Of a DNA stretch of 64,000 nt, positions 9,130 to 19,591 are shown one piece after another. Position 1 is the first letter of the stretch. Each line of letters starts with the position of its first letter. The stretch covers positions 1 to 64,000 of the forward strand of contig JAABRE010000021.1 in the NCBI GenBank assembly GCA_011391125.1, read 5' to 3'. Source of the DNA: Synechococcales cyanobacterium S06. GTDB taxonomy: Bacteria; Cyanobacteriota; Cyanobacteriia; Cyanobacteriales; JAABRE01. A program made the translations under genes and the position numbers. Under the pieces are notes generated by a model. The model searched no databases and had not been told where the DNA came from. It was given only the letters and a program-made list of their open reading frames with translations.

Positions 9130-10023
9130 ATGATTTCCATTTACATATTGACCTATAACGAAGAAATAGACATAGCTCCCTGTATCGAATCAGCACTTTT
9201 AAGTGATGATATTATTGTTATAGATTCATTTAGCACCGATAGAACCGTGGAAATTGCCTCCCGTTATCCCGTGACAATAGAACAACATAAATTTGAAAGT
9301 CATGGGAAACAAAGGACATGGATGTTAAGAGAAGTTCCTTGTAAATATGAATGGGTATATATTCTCGAAGCTGATGAAAGAATGACCCCCAAGTTATTTC
9401 AAGAATGTTTAGAAGCAATTAAGAACGCCGAAATAATCGGTTATTATGTAGCAGAAAGGGTGATCTTCATGGGGAAATGGATTAAACATTGTACCCAATA
9501 TCCCCGTTATCAAATGCGTTTATTTAAAAAAGAGCAAGTTTGGTTTAGTGATTTTGGTCATACCGAACGAGAAGTTTGTGAGGGGAAAACTAGCTTTTTA
9601 AAAGAAACCTATCCCCACTATACATCAGGAAAAGGAATCAGTCGCTGGTTAGAAAAACATAACCGATATTCCACCGATGAAGCAAGAGAAACCATTAGAC
9701 AACAACAAGAAGGAAAAATAAATTGGCAATCCCTATTTTTTGGTCAATCAGAAGTTGAAAAAAGACGCTCCTTAAAAGATTTATCTTTGAGACTTCCTTT
9801 TCGACCTTGGATTCGGTGGGTTTATATGTACTTTATATTAGGAGGAATCTTAGACGGAAAAGCCGGATTTGCTTGGTGTACTTTACAAGCATTTTATGAA
9901 TATTTAATATTATTAAAAGTAGCCGAACTTAAACAGTTAAACTCCCAAGAAATCGAGAACTGGTTTTCCCCCGACTCACCTTTATTACCCGAAATTTATG
10001 ACAATTTTAAACAGATAAAATAA
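9130..10023 (+). CDS. Glycosyltransferase family 2 (WaaE/KdtX-like)
   Basis: ISIYILTYNEEIDIAPCIESALLSDDIIVIDSFSTDRTVEIA; EWVYILEADERMTPKL. Confidence 0.85.
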   Translation: MISIYILTYNEEIDIAPCIESALLSDDIIVIDSFSTDRTVEIASRYPVTIEQHKFESHGKQRTWMLREVPCKYEWVYILEADERMTPKLFQECLEAIKNAEIIGYYVAERVIFMGKWIKHCTQYPRYQMRLFKKEQVWFSDFGHTEREVCEGKTSFLKETYPHYTSGKGISRWLEKHNRYSTDEARETIRQQQEGKINWQSLFFGQSEVEKRRSLKDLSLRLPFRPWIRWVYMYFILGGILDGKAGFAWCTLQAFYEYLILLKVAELKQLNSQEIENWFSPDSPLLPEIYDNFKQIK

Positions 10024-10073
10024 ACACAAGATTCAAAAATTAGCACAAAATAAACAAGGAGTAAACCCCCATT

Positions 10074-11033
10074 ATGTTAGCATATCTCTTGGCGATCGCC
10101 ATCGCTATAGGCAGTTTAGGACTTTATGTAACTGCATTTTTACGGCCGAATTTACACCGTCGAGACGATTTCCTCTGGAGTGGAGTTGGCTTATTTTACG
10201 CATTAGTTTTGTGGATTTGTGCTGGAAGGATTACTGGAGCAGTATTATTAGGACAAACGGCCTCCGTCTTATTATTAGGGTGGTTTGGTTGGCAAACCAT
10301 GATTTATCGTCAGGCGATCGCCTTTCCCGATCAACAAGAAACCCTACTCAAATTTTCCCTGTTAGATTTGGTTGAGAGTAAAATAAAAGCGAAAAAACCC
10401 GTAATTTCAGCACCGAAAACACCAATTGTCAAAGAAGAAATCACCACAGAAAATAGAGAAACAGTGACAGAAACCGAGGAAAAACCGGTTACAACTCCAA
10501 CGGAAACCACTGACATTAAACAGGAAGAAATTACAGGAATTAACACAGAAACCGAGGAAATAGTAGCAGAGGAAACTAAACAAGAAGAACCCATTAAACA
10601 AGTAATTGAAACTCCAAAAAGTGAGGAGAAAAAAGGCTTTTCATTTGGTAAATTAGTTAGCCAAATTTCCGCACCATTTAGCAAGAAAAAAATTACCAAA
10701 GAAACTCAACCCAAAACCAAAGAAAACCTCAAAACCGAGTCAGTTTTAGCTGACATTTTTGAAGAAGAGGAAGAGCAAAATATCGAAACTAAGACAACTG
10801 AAATACCCACAGAAATAAGAACAGAAACCACAGAACAGTTAACAGTAGAAACCGAAAAAGTAGAAGCTACAATTGAACAAGTGCAAGAAGTTAAACCAGA
10901 AACAACCACAGAAAACTTAGTTAATTTAGGGATAAAAGAGGAACAAAACGAAGTTAAACCCGAATCAAAAACAGCAGAAAAAGAACAAGGAGCAAAGGAA
11001 GATGAAAATCCTTTCAAAGAACTAACCTCATAA
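10074..11033 (+). CDS. Ycf66 family protein with a long Glu/Thr/Lys-rich low-complexity tail
   Basis: N-terminal MLAYLLAIAIAIGSLGLYVTAFLRPNLHRRDDFLWSGVGLFYALVLWICAGRITGAVLLGQTASVLLLGWFGWQTM is Ycf66-like; ~200-residue acidic tail. Confidence 0.8.
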   Translation: MLAYLLAIAIAIGSLGLYVTAFLRPNLHRRDDFLWSGVGLFYALVLWICAGRITGAVLLGQTASVLLLGWFGWQTMIYRQAIAFPDQQETLLKFSLLDLVESKIKAKKPVISAPKTPIVKEEITTENRETVTETEEKPVTTPTETTDIKQEEITGINTETEEIVAEETKQEEPIKQVIETPKSEEKKGFSFGKLVSQISAPFSKKKITKETQPKTKENLKTESVLADIFEEEEEQNIETKTTEIPTEIRTETTEQLTVETEKVEATIEQVQEVKPETTTENLVNLGIKEEQNEVKPESKTAEKEQGAKEDENPFKELTS

Positions 11034-11157
11034 GAAAAAGAAGACTCAAATTTAAGATCAGAAATGATCTTAAATTTAAAATCAATCTGAATGTGTGATC
11101 GCAATTACTTGTTTGACCAGCCTAGTGAGACAACCCATACTATAGATTCAACCTGAA

Positions 11158-11190
11158 CCTTTGCGCCTTTGCGTCTTTGCGTGATCAAAC
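11158..11190 (+). repeat. TTTGCG-type repeat CCTTTGCGCCTTTGCGTCTTTGCGTGA
   Basis: Direct-oriented relative at 11252; identical inverted copy at 14976..15003. Confidence 0.7.
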
Positions 11191-11251
11191 ACACCTCAAA
11201 AAACAAGCCCAGCTTGCCTTATCTAACAACAAAGAAACTAAACTCAACTTG

Positions 11252-11285
11252 AACCTTTGCGCCTTAGCGCCTTTGCGTGAGCAAA
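11252..11285 (+). repeat. TTTGCG-type repeat, second copy
   Basis: aacctttgcgccttagcgcctttgcgtgagcaaa. Confidence 0.65.
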
Positions 11286-11304
11286 AAAAATCCTGATTAA
11301 GGGC

Positions 11305-11333
11305 TTGACAAACTTCACTTGATCTGCCATACT
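11305..11333 (+). promoter_or_regulatory. Candidate sigma70-type promoter TTGACA-N17-CATACT
   Basis: Consensus -35 at 11305..11310, partial -10 at 11328..11333; reads toward a micro-ORF at 11344. Confidence 0.35.
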
Positions 11334-11415
11334 ATAAGTTATAATGGGAAAAGACCGTGCCAAAAAAAACAGGTTTAAAAAGACAAACAGGCAAATCCTC
11401 GACAAAAACTAATTT

Positions 11416-14283
11416 TCAGGGTTTTTTTGAGAGTAAATTTTTTAAGTAGAAACCAGTGTAGGAATTAGGAAAATTAGCCACAGTTTCAGGAGTACCTTGG
11501 GTAACAAGATGACCTCCTTTTTCTCCTCCTTCGGGACCTAGATCAATAATCCAATCACAACAGTGAATGACATCTAAATTGTGTTCAATTACCACAATGG
11601 AATTCCCCTTATCCACTAAACGTTGTAGCACATTGAGCAAATGGTGAACATCGTAGAAAGATAAACCTGTAGTTGGCTCGTCGATCAGGTAAATGGTTTT
11701 TCCTGTCGCTCTTTTTGACAATTCCGTTGCCAGTTTCAACCGTTGAGCTTCTCCGCCAGACAAAGTAGGTGCAGATTGGCCTAATTTTAGATATCCTAAA
11801 CCCACATCGAGCAAAGTTTGTAATTTTTTGGCAGCTTTGGGTATGTTTTTAAAAACATCTAAAGATTCTTCGACGGTCATATTTAAAACATCGGCGATGG
11901 AAAACCCTTTATATTTAACTTGGAGGGTTTCTTGGTTGTAACGTGCTCCTTTACACACGTCACATTGAACATAGACATCAGGGAGGAAATTCATTTCGAT
12001 AATATTAACACCTTGGCCGTTGCAAACTTCACAACGGCCTCCTTTGACGTTAAATGAGAAGATACCTGGTTTGTAACCCCTTGTTTTTGCCTCGATGGTT
12101 TCGGCAAATATGGCGCGAATGGGATCAAAAATTCCCGTATAAGTTGCGGGATTGCTTCTAGGTGTTCGACCAATGGGTGATTGATCGATAATGATTACCT
12201 TATCTATTACTTCTAAACCCTGAAGATTGCCTAATTTTTTCGGGAAGGGAAATTTACGGGTTAAATGGTGTTGGAGGGAAGGATATAATAACTCGTTTAC
12301 TAAAGTTGACTTTCCTGATCCAGAAACTCCCGTGATACCAACTAATTTTCCTAAAGGTATTTCGACGGTGATATTTTTGAGATTATTTTCGTGACAATTT
12401 TCCAGTAATAAAGAGAATCCATTTCCTTCTCGACGGGATTCAGGAATGGGAATCTTTTTCTTTCCAGATAAATAAGCTCCTGTGAGGGATTTTTCAGAGG
12501 AGAGTAATTTTTTTAGGTCTCCTTGAACGACTATTTCTCCTCCGTGAATTCCAGCTAATGGTCCGATGTCAACTATTTGATCAGCACTTTTAATTGTGTC
12601 TTCGTCGTGTTCGACTACAATTAATGTGTTACCTAAATCCCGCAGGTTTTTCAAAGTAGTTAATAAACGATCATTATCTCTTTGATGGAGACCAATACTT
12701 GGTTCATCTAACACATATAAAACTCCCGTCAACCCCGAACCAATTTGAGTTGCTAATCGAATACGTTGAGCTTCTCCTCCAGATAAAGTCATGGCACTTC
12801 GATCTAAAGTTAAATATTCCAAACCCACGTCTAACAAGAATTGTAACCTGTTTTTAATCTCTTTTAAAGCTAATTCTCCGATCGCCTGTTGACGTTTTGA
12901 GAGGGATAAATTGTTAACCTTTTCTAAACATTCAGAAAGGGAAACACCAGTTAAATCGGTAATTTTGTAGTTTCCTAAACGAACAGATAAAGACTCAGGT
13001 TTAAGACGTTTTCCTTGACAAACTTCGCAGGGATGATTGACTATATATTGGGATAATTTCTGTTTAATTAAATCGGAATTTGTTTCTCGGTAAGTTTTCT
13101 CTAACAGGGGAATAACTCCGGCAAATTTTTTCGAGTAACTTTTCCATTTTCCTTCCCAATAAAGTGGTTCATCTGTACCAAATAAAATTAACTGTTGTTG
13201 TTCCTTCGTTAACTGATTCCATGGAGTCTCCAGACTAAAATTATAAGCCTCCCCTAACTGACTTAAAATATTCAGATAATAAGGGTCTTCTTTATTTGCC
13301 CAAGGGGCGATCGCCTCCTCAACTTTGGCCTCTGGGTAAGGAATAATCAATTCCTGTGCAAATGTCTCCACACTCCCTAAACCATGACAACTAGGACAAG
13401 CTCCATAGGGGGAATTAAAAGAGAATAATCTCGGTGACAATTCCTCCATTACGGCTCCATGTTCGACACAAGCAAAATGTTCAGAAAAAATAATATCTAT
13501 ATCATTTTCAGATTGGGAATTAGGATTTTTTTTGGCAGTATTTCGGATTCGGCGATCGTCCGCTTTCGGTGTATAATTTAATACATTGACCAAAACTAAG
13601 CCAGTAGAAACACGGAGAGCAGTGGTAACAGAATCGGCTAAACGTTCGTATATATCAGGTTTTTTAATAAGGCGATCGACTAGAACTTCTATGGTATGTG
13701 TATAATTTTTATCTAGTTCGATGTTGTCTGCAAGCTCGGTCATGTTTCCGTCAACCCTCACCCTGACAAAACCTTGACTGGCTAAACTCGACAACAATTG
13801 TTGGTGAGTTCCCTTTTTTCCTCTGACGACAGGAGCAAGGAGATGAAACTTTGTGCCATCAGGGAAAGCCATAATTTGGGCGCAAATTTCGTCAAGAGAT
13901 TGGGGAGAAATGGGAGCATCACAAATGGGGCAAAAAGGCTCACCTGCTCGACCAAATAATAATCTAAAATAATCGTAGATTTCCGTAACTGTACCCACCG
14001 TAGAACGAGGATTGTGATTAGTAGATTTCTGGTCAATACTAATAGCAGGAGAAAGCCCTTCAATACTATCAACATCCGGTTTATCTAATTGACCTAAAAA
14101 TTGTCTAGCATAAGCACTTAAAGATTCAACATAACGTCGTTGGCCTTCCGCAAAAATAGTATCAAAAGCCAAAGAAGATTTACCACTACCAGACACTCCT
14201 GTAAACACAATTAGCTTATTTCTCGGTAAATCTAAGTCAATATTTTTTAAATTATGCTGTTTTGCTCCCCTAATTTTTATCAT
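11416..14283 (-). CDS. uvrA: Excinuclease ABC subunit A
   Basis: MIKIRGAKQHNLKNIDLDLPRNKLIVFTGVSGSGKSSLAFDTIFAEGQRRYVESLSAYARQFL; zinc-finger Cys motifs; two ABC signatures (TLSGGEAQR). Confidence 0.98.
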   Translation of the reverse strand: MIKIRGAKQHNLKNIDLDLPRNKLIVFTGVSGSGKSSLAFDTIFAEGQRRYVESLSAYARQFLGQLDKPDVDSIEGLSPAISIDQKSTNHNPRSTVGTVTEIYDYFRLLFGRAGEPFCPICDAPISPQSLDEICAQIMAFPDGTKFHLLAPVVRGKKGTHQQLLSSLASQGFVRVRVDGNMTELADNIELDKNYTHTIEVLVDRLIKKPDIYERLADSVTTALRVSTGLVLVNVLNYTPKADDRRIRNTAKKNPNSQSENDIDIIFSEHFACVEHGAVMEELSPRLFSFNSPYGACPSCHGLGSVETFAQELIIPYPEAKVEEAIAPWANKEDPYYLNILSQLGEAYNFSLETPWNQLTKEQQQLILFGTDEPLYWEGKWKSYSKKFAGVIPLLEKTYRETNSDLIKQKLSQYIVNHPCEVCQGKRLKPESLSVRLGNYKITDLTGVSLSECLEKVNNLSLSKRQQAIGELALKEIKNRLQFLLDVGLEYLTLDRSAMTLSGGEAQRIRLATQIGSGLTGVLYVLDEPSIGLHQRDNDRLLTTLKNLRDLGNTLIVVEHDEDTIKSADQIVDIGPLAGIHGGEIVVQGDLKKLLSSEKSLTGAYLSGKKKIPIPESRREGNGFSLLLENCHENNLKNITVEIPLGKLVGITGVSGSGKSTLVNELLYPSLQHHLTRKFPFPKKLGNLQGLEVIDKVIIIDQSPIGRTPRSNPATYTGIFDPIRAIFAETIEAKTRGYKPGIFSFNVKGGRCEVCNGQGVNIIEMNFLPDVYVQCDVCKGARYNQETLQVKYKGFSIADVLNMTVEESLDVFKNIPKAAKKLQTLLDVGLGYLKLGQSAPTLSGGEAQRLKLATELSKRATGKTIYLIDEPTTGLSFYDVHHLLNVLQRLVDKGNSIVVIEHNLDVIHCCDWIIDLGPEGGEKGGHLVTQGTPETVANFPNSYTGFYLKNLLSKKP

Positions 14284-14341
14284 CTCAAATAAGTTTTAAA
14301 TTATGAAATCAACTGTAAACTATCCACTGATTACTAAATAA

Positions 14342-14920
14342 TCATTTAGTAATACGATTAAGTAACCAAAGAGAAGAAGCAATACCGGTAAAATGAGCTA
14401 AAATTGTATTAGTATTAGCCTGAACAATTAACAAATCAAGGGATTTTACTAACTGACTAGCAGTGGTTCCCGTAGTAGCAATGGCACCTTGAGGTACAGA
14501 CAAAGACTTGGCTAACACGATTCCCACAATACTTTGTGCTCCTAAAATTGTAAACAACATTCCCACTAAATTAACAATCAAACCAAAACGAATTACTTGC
14601 AAAGTATCTGACCTTTTAGGCCGTAAAGCAGGATCAGGATTTTGTAACATTTTGGCAATGGTACTATAACGAAAAGCAAAATAAATTCCTAATGCTAAAG
14701 CAATTAAACCACAGGCTGCGCAAAATAATCCAAAACCTGTTCCTTTTGAGGTTTGATCTTGAGAACCGGTACTTGCTAATAATAATATTACACTTGATAC
14801 CACTCCTAATACTAATTGCACCCAAAATCCGATTATTCCCGACCATTTTAAGTTCGTTGAAACTTGTCTCACAGCAGGAGGTAATGATGATGATGGGGTA
14901 AGATCGGATTTTCTATTCAT
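14342..14920 (-). CDS. DUF3611 family membrane protein
   Basis: N-terminus LPPAVRQVSTNLKWSGIIGFWVQLVLGVVSSVILLLA with four predicted TM segments. Confidence 0.75.
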   Translation of the reverse strand: MNRKSDLTPSSSLPPAVRQVSTNLKWSGIIGFWVQLVLGVVSSVILLLASTGSQDQTSKGTGFGLFCAACGLIALALGIYFAFRYSTIAKMLQNPDPALRPKRSDTLQVIRFGLIVNLVGMLFTILGAQSIVGIVLAKSLSVPQGAIATTGTTASQLVKSLDLLIVQANTNTILAHFTGIASSLWLLNRITK

Positions 14921-14975
14921 AAAGGTTTAATTATTTGTTTACTTTGTTATTTTATCTTAAGTTATTTTGTTTTTA

Positions 14976-15003
14976 TCACGCAAAGACGCAAAGGCGCAAA
15001 GGG
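14976..15003 (-). repeat. TTTGCG-type repeat, inverted copy
   Basis: tcacgcaaagacgcaaaggcgcaaaggg is the reverse complement of the copy at 11158. Confidence 0.7.
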
Positions 15004-15056
15004 GGTTTTTCCTTTTGTTATGGGATAATTAAAGGGGAAATATATGAGGATTTTTT

Positions 15057-16052
15057 ATGAGAGCTATTTTAATGAAGTCACCCGGTGATGTGAATGTCCT
15101 AAACTTAGAAGATGTTACTCCACCAGAAATTACTCAATCCCATCAAGTTTTAGTCCGAATTAAAGCAGCTGGAGTTAATCCCATTGATACTAAAATTCGC
15201 AGTTGCGGAACTTTTTTCCCCGAGGAAATGCCTACTATTTTAGGTTGTGATGGAGCTGGTATTATTCAAGCTATTGGTGACTCTGTTTCCCGTTTTCAAG
15301 TAGGAGATGAAGTCTATTTTTGTCAAGGTGGTTTGGGTAAAAAAAATACCGGTAATTATGCTGAATTTGCCGTGGTAGATGAACGTTTTATCGCTTTTAA
15401 ACCCAGGTCTCTTTCTTTCCCTGAAGCAGCCGCTGCTCCGTTGGTTTTAATTACAGCTTATGAATCTCTTTATGATCGGGGAAATCTTCAAAATGGGCAG
15501 AAAGTCTTAATTCATGGTGGTGCAGGAGGCGTTGGTCATGTAGCCATTCAATTGGCAAAGCTCAGAAATGCGGAAGTTTGTACAACCATTGATAGTATCG
15601 ACAAGGAACGATTGGTTCGTCAGTTTGGTGCGGATTTGCCCATTTTTTATAAGCAAAATAATTTTGTTCAAGCTGTTTTAAATTGGACTAATAATAAGGG
15701 AGTAGATTTGGCTTTTGATACCGTAGGAGGCCAGACTTTTTTTGATACTTGTAATGCTGTTAAAATTTATGGCGATTTGGTAACTATTTTACAACCAGAT
15801 GGCGATTTAAAAGTAGCTCGTAATCGTAATTTAAGGATTGGTTTGGAGTTAATGTTAACTCCTATGTTAATTAATTCCATTCCTGATCAACAATATCACG
15901 CCCATATTTTAACTCAATGTGCTAATTGGATTGATCAAGGTAAGTTGAAAATCCATCTTGCTCAAACTTTTCCTTTACATGAAGCACGTTTTGCCCACCA
16001 AGCGATCGAAACTGGTTCTACTACAGGAAAAATTGCCTTAATTTGTGATTAA
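15057..16052 (+). CDS. Zinc-dependent alcohol dehydrogenase / NADPH:quinone oxidoreductase family
   Basis: GADH N-terminal fold, NGQKVLIHGGAGGVGHVAIQLAKL. Confidence 0.88.
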   Translation: MRAILMKSPGDVNVLNLEDVTPPEITQSHQVLVRIKAAGVNPIDTKIRSCGTFFPEEMPTILGCDGAGIIQAIGDSVSRFQVGDEVYFCQGGLGKKNTGNYAEFAVVDERFIAFKPRSLSFPEAAAAPLVLITAYESLYDRGNLQNGQKVLIHGGAGGVGHVAIQLAKLRNAEVCTTIDSIDKERLVRQFGADLPIFYKQNNFVQAVLNWTNNKGVDLAFDTVGGQTFFDTCNAVKIYGDLVTILQPDGDLKVARNRNLRIGLELMLTPMLINSIPDQQYHAHILTQCANWIDQGKLKIHLAQTFPLHEARFAHQAIETGSTTGKIALICD

Positions 16053-16339
16053 TTATTGATGATAATTCATCTTAATTTAACCCAAGAATTCGAGTTAAGT
16101 TCCCTTAGCAAACCACTTTTTTCTTTTGATTTGTAATTAAGAAAAGTGACCAAAAAAAGTTTCAGGTTTCCTCCCTTGGGAAAGGGATAAAAAAAGATAA
16201 TTCCTGATTTCAAGCTACCAAATTACCAAATTTGAAAACTATCACGATTCCATTAAAAGTCCTGAAAAAGCCCTAATCAAAATAAACTCAATTAATAATT
16301 AGTAATTAAAAAAATTACTAATTATTAATTGTTAATTGT

Positions 16340-16699
<360 letters not shown>

Positions 16700-17191
16700 T
16701 TATTTATTAATAAACTAACCTGTGACTTTTTATCATTATCAGGTCAGACAATTTTGTCATACTCAGTACATTTTAAGTTACAATCCCTAAAATCCTCTCA
16801 AATTACTCCCCAAATTATTTTTTTTGCTGGCAATTTCGCCCATGCACACTTTTAGCACTTTGTCAAACATTTGTTACATTCCTTAACAAGGCTTGAAAAG
16901 AAGTTAAACAAAATTCTTGTTTGAACAATACTAAAATACCATTGTGCAGCGTAAAAAGGCTGATGGAGCAACCTATTTACAGGGGTTTCAAGCTAATAAT
17001 TTTAAAAACACCATAAATTGCACTCTATTCTTAAAATAGCAAAATCCCTAGGAGATTGCAATCACGTCCACAATTAATAATTATTCTCAATAAGTTGTCA
17101 GGGTTTCTTGACATTAAGTTTTGTAAACAAAGTTTTTGATACAAATATTAAAACTAAACGTAAAAATAGATAAGAGAAACTAATACTTGAC

Positions 17192-17302
17192 GAGGGAAGA
17201 GGGAAGAGGTAATAGGTAATAGGTAATAGGTAATAGGGAAAAGGGAAAAGGTAAGAGGTAAGAGGTAAGAGGTTTTTTAGGTAATAGGTAAGGGGTAAGA
17301 AG
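17192..17302. repeat. Heptameric STRR block (AGGTAAT/AGGGAAA/AGGTAAG)n
   Basis: About 110 bp of 7-bp period repeat with changing unit sequence. Confidence 0.8.
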
Positions 17303-17425
17303 TTTAACCTTTCCCATGGGACAATTGAACAAGGGACAAACATTTTTTGATCAAATTAATTAAATTGACAATTATTAATTGATCAGAGATAATTAATCAG
17401 AAATAACTAATAATAAATAATTAAA

Positions 17426-18469
17426 ATGACAAATAATATATATCCAGTGGTATGGCAAGATGAGCGAGTTTTGTTAATAGATCAAACCAAATTGCCTCTT
17501 GAATATAATTTGGTTGCTATTAGTCGTTATGAAGATATGGCCTTAGCGATTAAAAATATGATTGTTCGCGGAGCTCCGGCCATTGGAGTAGCTGCTGGTT
17601 ATGGAATGTACTTAGGAGCTAGGGAAATTCAGACTGATGATGGTAAAATTTTCCTCCAAGAATTACAGAAAATTGCTGTTATCTTAAGGGAAACTCGTCC
17701 CACGGCCGTTAATTTATTTTGGGCTATTTCTAGGATGTTAAAAATAGCCCATGAAAGTATCGGGAATGTAACAGAAATTAAGGCAAATTTATTGGCAACT
17801 GCTCAACAAATTCAGTTAGAAGATTTACAAACTTGTCAAGCAATTGGTGATCATGGTTTAGCTGTTTTGCCTAAAAAACCAGACAAGTTAACCATTTTAA
17901 CCCATTGTAATACAGGTTCACTGGCCACCGCTGGCTATGGTACAGCATTAGGAGTGATTCGCTCTGCTTGGCGAGATCATCGGTTAGCCCGGGTGTATGC
18001 TGATGAAACTCGGCCACGTCTTCAGGGGGCAAAATTAACCGCTTGGGAGTGTGTTCAGGAGCAAATTCCGGTAACGGTGATTACCGACGGAATGGCCGCT
18101 CATTGTATGCAGCAGGGTATGATTGATGGGGTGATTGTGGGGGCTGACCGCATCGCGGTTAATGGTGATACCGCCAATAAAATTGGCACTTATTCATTGG
18201 CGGTGGTGGCCAAATCCCATAATGTACCGTTTTTTGTCGCTGCTCCTATTTCTACCATTGATTTTGAGTTGGAAAATGGCAGTCAAATTCCCATTGAGGA
18301 GCGTCATCCTTCGGAGATTTATCAAGTAGGAGAAACGGTGATTTGTCCCCCGGGAGTAGAGTTTTATAACCCAGCTTTTGACGTTACTCCTGCTAATTTA
18401 ATTACGGCAATTATTACGGAAAAAGGTGCTTTTCATCCCGATGAATTATTAGCTAAACTAAAAAGGTAG
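17426..18469 (+). CDS. mtnA: S-methyl-5-thioribose-1-phosphate isomerase
   Basis: [77 protein letters not shown]. Confidence 0.95.
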   Translation: MTNNIYPVVWQDERVLLIDQTKLPLEYNLVAISRYEDMALAIKNMIVRGAPAIGVAAGYGMYLGAREIQTDDGKIFLQELQKIAVILRETRPTAVNLFWAISRMLKIAHESIGNVTEIKANLLATAQQIQLEDLQTCQAIGDHGLAVLPKKPDKLTILTHCNTGSLATAGYGTALGVIRSAWRDHRLARVYADETRPRLQGAKLTAWECVQEQIPVTVITDGMAAHCMQQGMIDGVIVGADRIAVNGDTANKIGTYSLAVVAKSHNVPFFVAAPISTIDFELENGSQIPIEERHPSEIYQVGETVICPPGVEFYNPAFDVTPANLITAIITEKGAFHPDELLAKLKR

Positions 18470-18473
18470 TTTA

Positions 18474-18500
18474 AGAAGTAAAAAGTAAAAAGTAAAAAGT
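18474..18500. repeat. Short heptameric STRR (AAAAAGT)n
   Basis: aagaagtaaaaagtaaaaagtaaaaagt. Confidence 0.6.
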
Positions 18501-18573
18501 CCTAACTTTTAATTGATTATTTTTGAGGACTTTTATCTTATTAGTAAGAACGTTTAATAATCTAATAAAAAAT

Positions 18574-19233
18574 ATGAGTCAACATGAATCTAAAGATAAG
18601 TCGGAAAATCCCGATCAACCCCGTCAATCTATTGCTAACCGGTTAAAAAATATTTTAATGACCGAAATTACCCCTCCTCATTTGGGGATGCAGGATTTAA
18701 TTGCCAATATGATTCACCGTCAGAAAGATACCAATATTCGCACAGAAAATGCTGAATATACTAGGTTAAGGGATTTGTTAGCCCAAGGAAACTGGAAAGA
18801 AGCAGATCAAGAAACCTGGAAAATTATCTGTTTCGTGGTCGGAAGGGCACAAGAAGGTTGGCTAGAATCTGATTCTTTGGTTAATTTTCCCTGTGAAGAC
18901 CTGCTTTTGTTGGACCAACTTTGGGTAGAATTTAGCCAAGGACATTTTGGTTTTAGTGTTCAAAAACGGATTTATCAGAGTTTGGGAGGGAAAAATATTT
19001 TCGATGACAAAATTTGGCAATCCATGGGCGATCGAGTCGGTTGGCGTAGTCATGGCCATTGGCTCAATTATCTGGAACTTAAATTTGATAAACACGCCTT
19101 AGAAGGCCATTTACCCGTCGAGCCAATTAAAGTCACCATGGGTGCTAATCCTACCACCTATACTAAAAGGGGTATGGTATCTTTTAGTGTATTTTCCCGT
19201 CTTGAAATCTGTCAAAAACAGTCAGTAAAATAA
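18574..19233 (+). CDS. GUN4 domain-containing protein
   Basis: YTRLRDLLAQGNWKEADQETWKIIC...FPCEDLLLLDQLWVEFSQGHFGFSVQKRIYQSLGG is a GUN4 core. Met at 18574 more plausible than the 18523 ORF start. Confidence 0.9.
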   Translation: MSQHESKDKSENPDQPRQSIANRLKNILMTEITPPHLGMQDLIANMIHRQKDTNIRTENAEYTRLRDLLAQGNWKEADQETWKIICFVVGRAQEGWLESDSLVNFPCEDLLLLDQLWVEFSQGHFGFSVQKRIYQSLGGKNIFDDKIWQSMGDRVGWRSHGHWLNYLELKFDKHALEGHLPVEPIKVTMGANPTTYTKRGMVSFSVFSRLEICQKQSVK

Positions 19234-19285
19234 ACTTAGAAATATTCATTTTAACTAAAAAATATCACAGAAAGGAGAGCAAAAG

Positions 19286-19570
19286 ATGGTTCAAATTATC
19301 GAAAAACCGGCCAATTCTACTCGTCGAAAACACGCTCCAAATTACAAAGTTTTGCTACATAATGATGACTTCAATTCCATGGAATATGTCGTACAAACCT
19401 TGATGGAAACTATCGGAGGAATGACTCAACCTCAAGCAGTTAATATCATGATGGAGGCACATACTAATGGTATGGCCTTAGTGATTACTTGTGCTTTAGA
19501 ACACGCAGAATTTTATTGTGAAACCCTGATAAATCACGGGTTAATTAGTACCATTGAACCTGACGAATAA
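19286..19570 (+). CDS. clpS: ATP-dependent Clp protease adaptor ClpS
   Basis: YKVLLHNDDFNSMEYVVQTLM...VITCALEHAEFYCETLINHGLISTIEPD. Confidence 0.95.
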   Translation: MVQIIEKPANSTRRKHAPNYKVLLHNDDFNSMEYVVQTLMETIGGMTQPQAVNIMMEAHTNGMALVITCALEHAEFYCETLINHGLISTIEPDE

Positions 19571-19591
19571 ATTTGAGAGGAAAAAAAGCTA

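Noticed and set aside
10331-11104. Antisense ORFs (10331..10699, 10407..10601, 10706..11104) opposite Ycf66
   Set aside because: Low-complexity S/V/F-rich translations that mirror the E/T/K-rich tail of Ycf66; compositional artefact.
13782-14075. Minus-strand 97-aa ORF within uvrA
   Set aside because: Alternative frame of uvrA; no independent support.
16766-16781. Possible NtcA box upstream of glnB
   Set aside because: Sequence is GTA-N10-TAC, not the canonical GTA-N8-TAC; too weak to call.
17098-17343. 81-aa ORF rich in YLLPITYYLFPLP
   Set aside because: It is the translation of the heptameric STRR block, not a conserved protein.
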